Below, piece by piece: positions 6,024 to 10,204 of a DNA stretch of 10,204 nt; position 1 is the stretch's first letter, and each line of letters opens with the position of its first letter. The DNA is taken from positions 1 through 10,204 of the forward strand of contig CAMDGJ010000095.1 in the NCBI GenBank assembly GCA_945897545.1, read 5' to 3'. The notes below the pieces were generated by a model, which was given only the letters and a program-made list of their open reading frames with translations, had not been told where the DNA came from and made no database searches. Made by a program: the position numbers and the translations under genes. Origin of the DNA: Flavobacterium psychrophilum (GTDB lineage: Bacteria > Bacteroidota > Bacteroidia > Flavobacteriales > Flavobacteriaceae).

Positions 6024-7089
6024 ATCTAAAAAGGTAGCCCTTTATTCGAATACTTGGAATGCCTCAGGAGGAGGAGGAATTGTATATGTCTTGGCAATTG
6101 CAAAAATACTTTCCAAGAACGGATTTGATGTAACTGTATTTTTTTATGAAACCATTGAATTGGAAGAATTGCATCAACGATACGAAACGCAGGGTTTAAA
6201 AGTAAAGATTCACAGAAGAATTGCTATGCATTTTTTTTCGCAGCTATTTTTTGCTTTCAAGGAATGGATGGCTTTTGATATAGTAATTCTACAATCCATA
6301 GCTTTTCCAAGGTTAACTTTTGTAAAGAAATCCTATATTCTTTGTGATTTTCCCATGAAAAAAATACAGAGTTGGAGCGAAAAAGTTCGTTTAAAATCAT
6401 GGAAAAATATTATAGTCAATTCCGAATATACAAAGAAATGGGTGCGGAACTATTGGAACCGTAAGGGTACCGTTTTTTATCCACCAATTGATAGACCAAG
6501 CACATTTAACCTTTCCAAAAACCTGGATTTAGTATGTGTTGGAAGGTTTAATAAAGGAAAGCGTTCCAAACGGCAGGATGTATTAATTACCGTTTTCAAG
6601 GACTTAATCGCGAAGGGTTATGCTGATGTCAATTTGCATTTAATGGGCTACAATCAGGACAATAATTACGTGAACCAATTAAAAGAATCAGCTATAGATT
6701 TGCCTGTTTTTTTTTACGAAAATTGTTCTGCTGAAAAAAGGATAGCCATTTTAAATCAATCGGCTGTATTCATAAGTGCCTGCGGCTATGAAAATAATGA
6801 AAAAGAATATCCAATGCTTGTTGAACATTATGGAATTTCGGTGGTGGAAGCCATGGCTCAAGGTTGTATTCCTTTAGTTATTGGCAAAGGAGGACATAAA
6901 GAAACAGTGAATCATAAAATAAATGGGTATCATTGGTTAACAAAAGAGGAACTAAAAGAAGTTTTAATAAATTTATTAGAAAGCAAACAATTAAGAGAAG
7001 AAATTAGTGCTGCCGCTTATTCAAAATCGGAAGAATATTCATTTGAAAAATTAGAAGAAAAAATATTGAACATATTTAACGAATCTTAA
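6007..7089 (+). CDS. GT4-family glycosyltransferase
   Basis: This GT-B fold transferase has 360 residues. The N-terminal half begins VALYSNTWNASGGGGIVYVL (10-29), with a glycine-rich acceptor-side loop. The linker carries VNSEYTKKW (137-145) and YPPID (158-162), common in Alg11-like and other GT4 enzymes. The C-terminal donor-binding half has LVCVGRFNKGKR (175-186) and the signature EHYGISVVEAMAQGCIP (273-289), whose glutamates bind the nucleotide sugar. The start is GTG at 6007, inside the previous gene (17-base overlap). No in-frame ATG occurs before about residue 74, which would cut off the glycine-rich loop, so GTG is preferred. Function is probably elongation of the lipid-linked glycan in the cytoplasm; the sugar is unknown. 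Confidence 0.88.
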   Translation: MHIIDKSKKVALYSNTWNASGGGGIVYVLAIAKILSKNGFDVTVFFYETIELEELHQRYETQGLKVKIHRRIAMHFFSQLFFAFKEWMAFDIVILQSIAFPRLTFVKKSYILCDFPMKKIQSWSEKVRLKSWKNIIVNSEYTKKWVRNYWNRKGTVFYPPIDRPSTFNLSKNLDLVCVGRFNKGKRSKRQDVLITVFKDLIAKGYADVNLHLMGYNQDNNYVNQLKESAIDLPVFFYENCSAEKRIAILNQSAVFISACGYENNEKEYPMLVEHYGISVVEAMAQGCIPLVIGKGGHKETVNHKINGYHWLTKEELKEVLINLLESKQLREEISAAAYSKSEEYSFEKLEEKILNIFNES

Positions 7090-7129
7090 ATTTGAGAATA
7101 ATCTTTTCTTAATCGAATTAATACGTATT

Positions 7130-8044
7130 ATGAAAATTAAAAATATTATTATCAAAAAAGTCAAGGAGTTAGTAAACAAATTGCCTTATGTGAGGACACT
7201 ATACAAGCAAAGTTTAAATTGTTGTTTTCCAAACGGTCATTTCTATTCTCCAGTCATTTCAATTGAGGGCGTTAAAAAAAGAGAAGCCGAGATATGGAAA
7301 AAGAGGGATGAAGATGGAATTTTGGGCGTTGAATTAAGAACGGAAGAACAAATAAAACTGCTTCAACAATTTGCAAAATATTATACAGAACTTCCTTTTA
7401 AACCTGAGAAACAAGAAAAGTTAAGATACCTATTTGAAAACGGATCTTATTCTTATACAGATGGGATAATCCTTTATTCTATGATAAGGCATTTTGAACC
7501 CAAGCGAATAATAGAAATAGGTTCAGGTCATTCCTCTATGGTAATGTTGGACACCAATGAGCTGTTTTTTAACAATCAAATTAATTTGACATTTATCGAA
7601 CCTTACCCAGAAAAATTGTATTCCTTAATGAAGGAATGGGATAAGAAAGAAACTACCGTAGTTAAAAGTGAGGTGCAACAGGTATCATTGGATGTTTTCG
7701 AAAAACTTGAAGCTGGTGATATTTTATTTGTTGACAGTACACACATTTCGAAGACAGGAAGCGATGTTAATTTTATCTTATTTGAAATCTTACCAGTTTT
7801 AAAAAGTGGTGTGTTAATCCATTTCCATGATGTTTTTTACCCATTTGAGTATACAAAAGAATGGGTTTTCCAAGGAAGGAATTGGAATGAGGATTACATC
7901 TTAAAAGCGTTCTTGATGTATAATGATAAGTTTGAAATAAAACTGTTTTCGGAGTATTTGCACAAGCACCATAAGAATGTTTTCGAGGAAATGCCATTGT
8001 GTTATAATAACGCAGGGGGGAATCTGTGGATAGAGAAAAAATAA
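7130..8044 (+). CDS. Class I SAM-dependent methyltransferase
   Basis: The 304-residue protein has a Rossmann-type SAM site. Motif I is RIIEIGSGHSS (126-136), motif II FIEPYP (155-160), an acidic strand ILFVDSTHISKTGSDV (198-213), then GVLIHFHDVFYPFEYTKEW (227-245). The VDSTH and HFHD motifs resemble the Methyltransf_24-type enzymes often found in glycan and antibiotic clusters. The first 90 or so residues lie upstream of the SAM domain and match nothing I recognise. A 40-base gap separates it from the GT4 gene, and ATG 7130 is the natural start. A role in methylating the glycan or a precursor sugar is inferred from context. It is the second methyltransferase of the locus and is unrelated in layout to the FkbM-type one. 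Confidence 0.82.
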   Translation: MKIKNIIIKKVKELVNKLPYVRTLYKQSLNCCFPNGHFYSPVISIEGVKKREAEIWKKRDEDGILGVELRTEEQIKLLQQFAKYYTELPFKPEKQEKLRYLFENGSYSYTDGIILYSMIRHFEPKRIIEIGSGHSSMVMLDTNELFFNNQINLTFIEPYPEKLYSLMKEWDKKETTVVKSEVQQVSLDVFEKLEAGDILFVDSTHISKTGSDVNFILFEILPVLKSGVLIHFHDVFYPFEYTKEWVFQGRNWNEDYILKAFLMYNDKFEIKLFSEYLHKHHKNVFEEMPLCYNNAGGNLWIEKK

Positions 8045-8079
8045 TTCCATAAATCGCAATCGTTTTATTATAAAACCGA

Positions 8080-9198
8080 ATGATATATCTTAAAAAAATC
8101 CTGATCTGTTTAGGCACACGGCCAGAAGCCATTAAAATGGCACCACTGTATCACGAACTCCAAAAAAGCAATTTTGAGGTTAATATATGTGTCACCGCCC
8201 AGCATCGTGAAATGCTGGATCAGGTCTTAGATTTTTTTGAAATTGTACCAGATTATGATCTTAATTTGATGCAAGCAAACCAAACCCTGAATAGCTTGAG
8301 CGCTAGTATACTCTTAAAAATAAATGAGGTTTTGTCAATTGAAAAACCTGATTTTGTTTTGGTACATGGTGATACCACGACTTCCTCGATGGTGGCTTTG
8401 GCCGCTTTTCATTTGGGTATTAAAGTGGGACATGTTGAGGCAGGATTGCGAACCTATAACAAACAAGCTCCTTTTCCAGAAGAAATCAATCGCCAAATCA
8501 CAAGCCGAATTGCCAATATTCATTTTACACCTACACTCCAAGCAACCCAAAATTTGTTGAAAGAGGGAATCGCTCCAGATACTATTTCAGAAACTGGCAA
8601 TACGGTTATCGATGCCTTGTTCTGGACTATCGATAAAATAGATGCAGTTAATTATATGCATCCTGAAATTGAGGTATTAAAACGAAGCATTCCAGCCGAT
8701 AAAAAAATAGTGTTGGTGACAGGACATCGTAGGGAAAATTTTGGTAAAGGTTTTCGAAATCTTTGTGAAGCCCTATTGCAAGTTTCGGAAAGAGACGATG
8801 TGGCAATTGTTTATCCTGTACATTTGAATCCCAACGTGAAAGATATCGTATTTGAAATGTTGTCAAACACAAAGAATATTAACCTCATTGCTCCCGTTTC
8901 TTACCCCGCTTTTGTTTGGTTAATGCAACAATCCTTTTTGATTGTGACCGATTCAGGAGGAATTCAGGAAGAAGCCCCTTCATTGGGAAAACCGGTTGTG
9001 GTAACTCGTATGGTTTCGGAAAGACCCGAAGGTGTGGCGGCAGGCTTTTCTACTTTGGTGGGAACCGACACCATTAAAATTATAGATAACATTACCGCTA
9101 TTTTGAACAACTTTACAGGTTTTACCGACCCGACAAATCCTTATGGAGATGGAGAAGCCTCAAAACGGATTGTGGAGTATTTGAATGTTAATTTATAA
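8080..9198 (+). CDS. wecB: UDP-N-acetylglucosamine 2-epimerase (non-hydrolysing)
   Basis: This cytoplasmic enzyme interconverts UDP-GlcNAc and UDP-ManNAc, supplying a ManNAc-type donor for the glycan. The 372 residues match family length, and all hallmark motifs are present: GTRPEAIKMAP (12-22), VHGDTTTS (95-102), GHVEAGLRT (117-125), PFPEEINR (131-138), TGNTVIDA (172-179), TGHRREN (214-220), DSGGIQEEAPSLGKP (291-305) and ERPEG (314-318). The residues equivalent to the E. coli WecB active site (D95, E117, E131, R135, H213) appear to be D98, E120, E134, R138 and H216. ATG 8080 is 35 bases after the methyltransferase stop. No UDP-ManNAc dehydrogenase (WecC) lies in the window, so whether ManNAc is used directly or oxidised cannot be told. 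GC is higher than in the genes between wzt and here. Confidence 0.95.
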   Translation: MIYLKKILICLGTRPEAIKMAPLYHELQKSNFEVNICVTAQHREMLDQVLDFFEIVPDYDLNLMQANQTLNSLSASILLKINEVLSIEKPDFVLVHGDTTTSSMVALAAFHLGIKVGHVEAGLRTYNKQAPFPEEINRQITSRIANIHFTPTLQATQNLLKEGIAPDTISETGNTVIDALFWTIDKIDAVNYMHPEIEVLKRSIPADKKIVLVTGHRRENFGKGFRNLCEALLQVSERDDVAIVYPVHLNPNVKDIVFEMLSNTKNINLIAPVSYPAFVWLMQQSFLIVTDSGGIQEEAPSLGKPVVVTRMVSERPEGVAAGFSTLVGTDTIKIIDNITAILNNFTGFTDPTNPYGDGEASKRIVEYLNVNL

Positions 9199-9214
9199 AA
9201 TGATGTCGCACTGA

Positions 9215-9249
9215 GTCAGCAATAAGCTCATTCTGACAGCAGTATTTTT
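9215..9249 (+). terminator. Possible weak terminator or degenerate repeat after wecB
   Basis: GTCAG (9216-9219 with flanking base 9215 G) and CTGAC (9233-9237) can pair, extended inward by AAT/ATT past one bulged C, leaving a loop of about six bases. A short T run follows at about 9243-9249. The stem is weak and the T tract is not immediately adjacent. The surrounding 143-bp gap (9199-9341) also contains ATCCTGAGC and GCACTGAG words reminiscent of intergenic repeats in flavobacteria. It holds no ORF that I can support. Confidence 0.25.
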
Positions 9250-9341
9250 GAGAACTAGTTTTTTGTGTATGATTATCCTGAGCCTTTAGCAGCGATAGTT
9301 AAAAATGGGAATTAAAACCCCAATAAAAACATATTAATAAA

Positions 9342-10204
9342 ATGAAAATACTCGTAGTAGTCGATTCCATAAACATTGAGGACAGCAGCGGCTCTAAGGC
9401 CAATGTGGCTCTAATCCATAATTTAGTTGAAGCTGGTTTTGAAGTATTGGTCTATCATTATACCCTAATAAACATTCAGTTAAAAGGTGTAAATTGTTTT
9501 GCTATTCCCGAAATACAATGCAGTCCTTTGTATTTTTTAAGTAGGTTTCAAAGAGTTTTACAGCGAACATTCAAACTGCATTTGCATCATTTTTTAGAGG
9601 GAATATTTGGGTTTTCGTTTACCTTTTTCAATGACACCAATTCCATTGCCAAAGCACTGAAGAAATGCACATTTCGTCCCGATTTGGTGATGACCTTGAG
9701 CAAAGGAGCAAGTTTCAGACCCCATTATGCTGTCTTAAAGCTTCCCGAATGGCATAGCAAATGGCTCGCGTATGTGCACGACCCTTATCCGTTTCATTAT
9801 TACCCAAGACCTTACACATGGGTAGAAACTAGTTACAAACAAAAAGAAGACTTTTTAAAAAAGGTTTCTGAAAAAGCCAGGTATAGTGCCTTTCCTAGTC
9901 AATTGCTATTAGAATGGATGGGAAGTTTTTTTCCTGATTTTATAAAAAACGGCCTGATAATTCCGCATCAAAATGCGCAATATGATTTAGCCTATCCAAT
10001 AGGGAACAAGGTATTGCCAGATTATTTTGATGCCAAAAAATTCAATTTGTTGCATGCAGGAAACCTATTGAAACAGCGTTCTCCTGAAGGTTTAATCGAA
10101 GGATTTAAATTGTTTTTGAATCAAAATCCCGAAGCAAAAAAAGCGGTAATGCTTATTTTGTTAGGCAATGCATCGTATCATTCGGAAATGCTTAAAAAAT
10201 ATCA
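9342..10204 (+). CDS. GT-B-type (GT4-like) glycosyltransferase, 3' end outside window
   Basis: The frame from ATG 9342 stays open for 287 codons to the window edge. The N-terminus MKILVVVDSI, followed by a serine-glycine-rich loop (14-18) and a helix ANVALIHNLVEAGFEV (20-35), is typical of GT-B transferases. RPDLVMTLS (112-120), VHDPYP (145-150) and a histidine-containing IIPHQN (206-211) follow. The donor half opens with NLLHAGNLLKQRSPEGLIEG (235-254) and LILLGNAS (271-278), as in GT4-like enzymes. The C-terminal nucleotide-sugar signature lies beyond the window, so family placement is tentative. Placement directly after wecB suggests it may transfer a ManNAc-derived sugar, but only context supports that. 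It is preceded by a 143-bp gap and may have its own transcription start. Confidence 0.8.
   Translation, partial: MKILVVVDSINIEDSSGSKANVALIHNLVEAGFEVLVYHYTLINIQLKGVNCFAIPEIQCSPLYFLSRFQRVLQRTFKLHLHHFLEGIFGFSFTFFNDTNSIAKALKKCTFRPDLVMTLSKGASFRPHYAVLKLPEWHSKWLAYVHDPYPFHYYPRPYTWVETSYKQKEDFLKKVSEKARYSAFPSQLLLEWMGSFFPDFIKNGLIIPHQNAQYDLAYPIGNKVLPDYFDAKKFNLLHAGNLLKQRSPEGLIEGFKLFLNQNPEAKKAVMLILLGNASYHSEMLKKY

Noticed and set aside
6707..6715. T9 run in the GT4 gene as a slippage site
   Set aside because: Runs of eight or nine occur several times in this AT-rich stretch (for example 6231-6238), so it does not stand out.
7119..7130. Perfect 12-bp palindrome TAATACGTATTA touching the start of the second methyltransferase
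   Set aside because: A 12-bp palindrome is expected a few times by chance in 10 kb of AT-rich DNA. No second copy or promoter context supports an operator.
7773..8132. Minus-strand open frame of 119 codons
   Set aside because: It lies opposite the well-supported methyltransferase and the start of wecB. Its translation has no recognisable motif, so it is a shadow.

Overview
The window looks like a surface-polysaccharide (O-antigen or capsule type) export and assembly locus from a member of the Bacteroidota, most likely a Flavobacterium-like flavobacterium. The grounds are low GC content, few recognisable Shine-Dalgarno sequences, tightly packed same-strand genes, a four-helix-bundle (23S rRNA intervening-sequence type) gene, and protein wording typical of that group. 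The genus is inferred from memory of these families, not from a search. All supported genes are on the + strand.

Layout. Positions 1-119 hold the C-terminal end of an IS630-like transposase, a likely mobile-element edge. Positions 249-1118 encode the ABC-2 permease Wzm and 1574-2839 encode its ATPase partner Wzt. Between them, filling the whole gap from the wzm stop to the wzt start (1119-1573), is a small unit bounded by about 20-bp inverted repeats. It carries a four-helix-bundle gene whose C-terminus is broken by two in-frame stops. From wzt onward comes a tight chain: FkbM-type methyltransferase (2826-3566), GT32-like DXD glycosyltransferase (3568-4329), two GT2 glycosyltransferases (4319-5134 and 5142-6023) and a GT4 glycosyltransferase (6007-7089). 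Many junctions overlap or are separated by a few bases. A second SAM-dependent methyltransferase (7130-8044) and the UDP-GlcNAc 2-epimerase WecB (8080-9198) follow. After a 143-bp gap, a GT-B-type glycosyltransferase starts at 9342 and runs off the window.

Working model. The glycosyltransferases build a glycan on a lipid carrier at the cytoplasmic face, WecB supplies UDP-ManNAc, and the Wzm/Wzt ABC transporter exports the finished chain. Wzt has a long C-terminal domain of the kind that, in ABC-dependent O-antigen systems, recognises the chain's terminal modification. The methyltransferases are plausible makers of such a modification. No Wzx flippase or Wzy polymerase is visible, which fits the ABC route.

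The two most notable signals are the inverted-repeat unit wedged between wzm and wzt, and a sharp drop in GC inside wzt at about 2280-2340. The drop falls at the join between the conserved ATPase domain and the variable glycan-recognition domain. It suggests that the C-terminal domain and the downstream AT-rich sugar genes were exchanged as a module.
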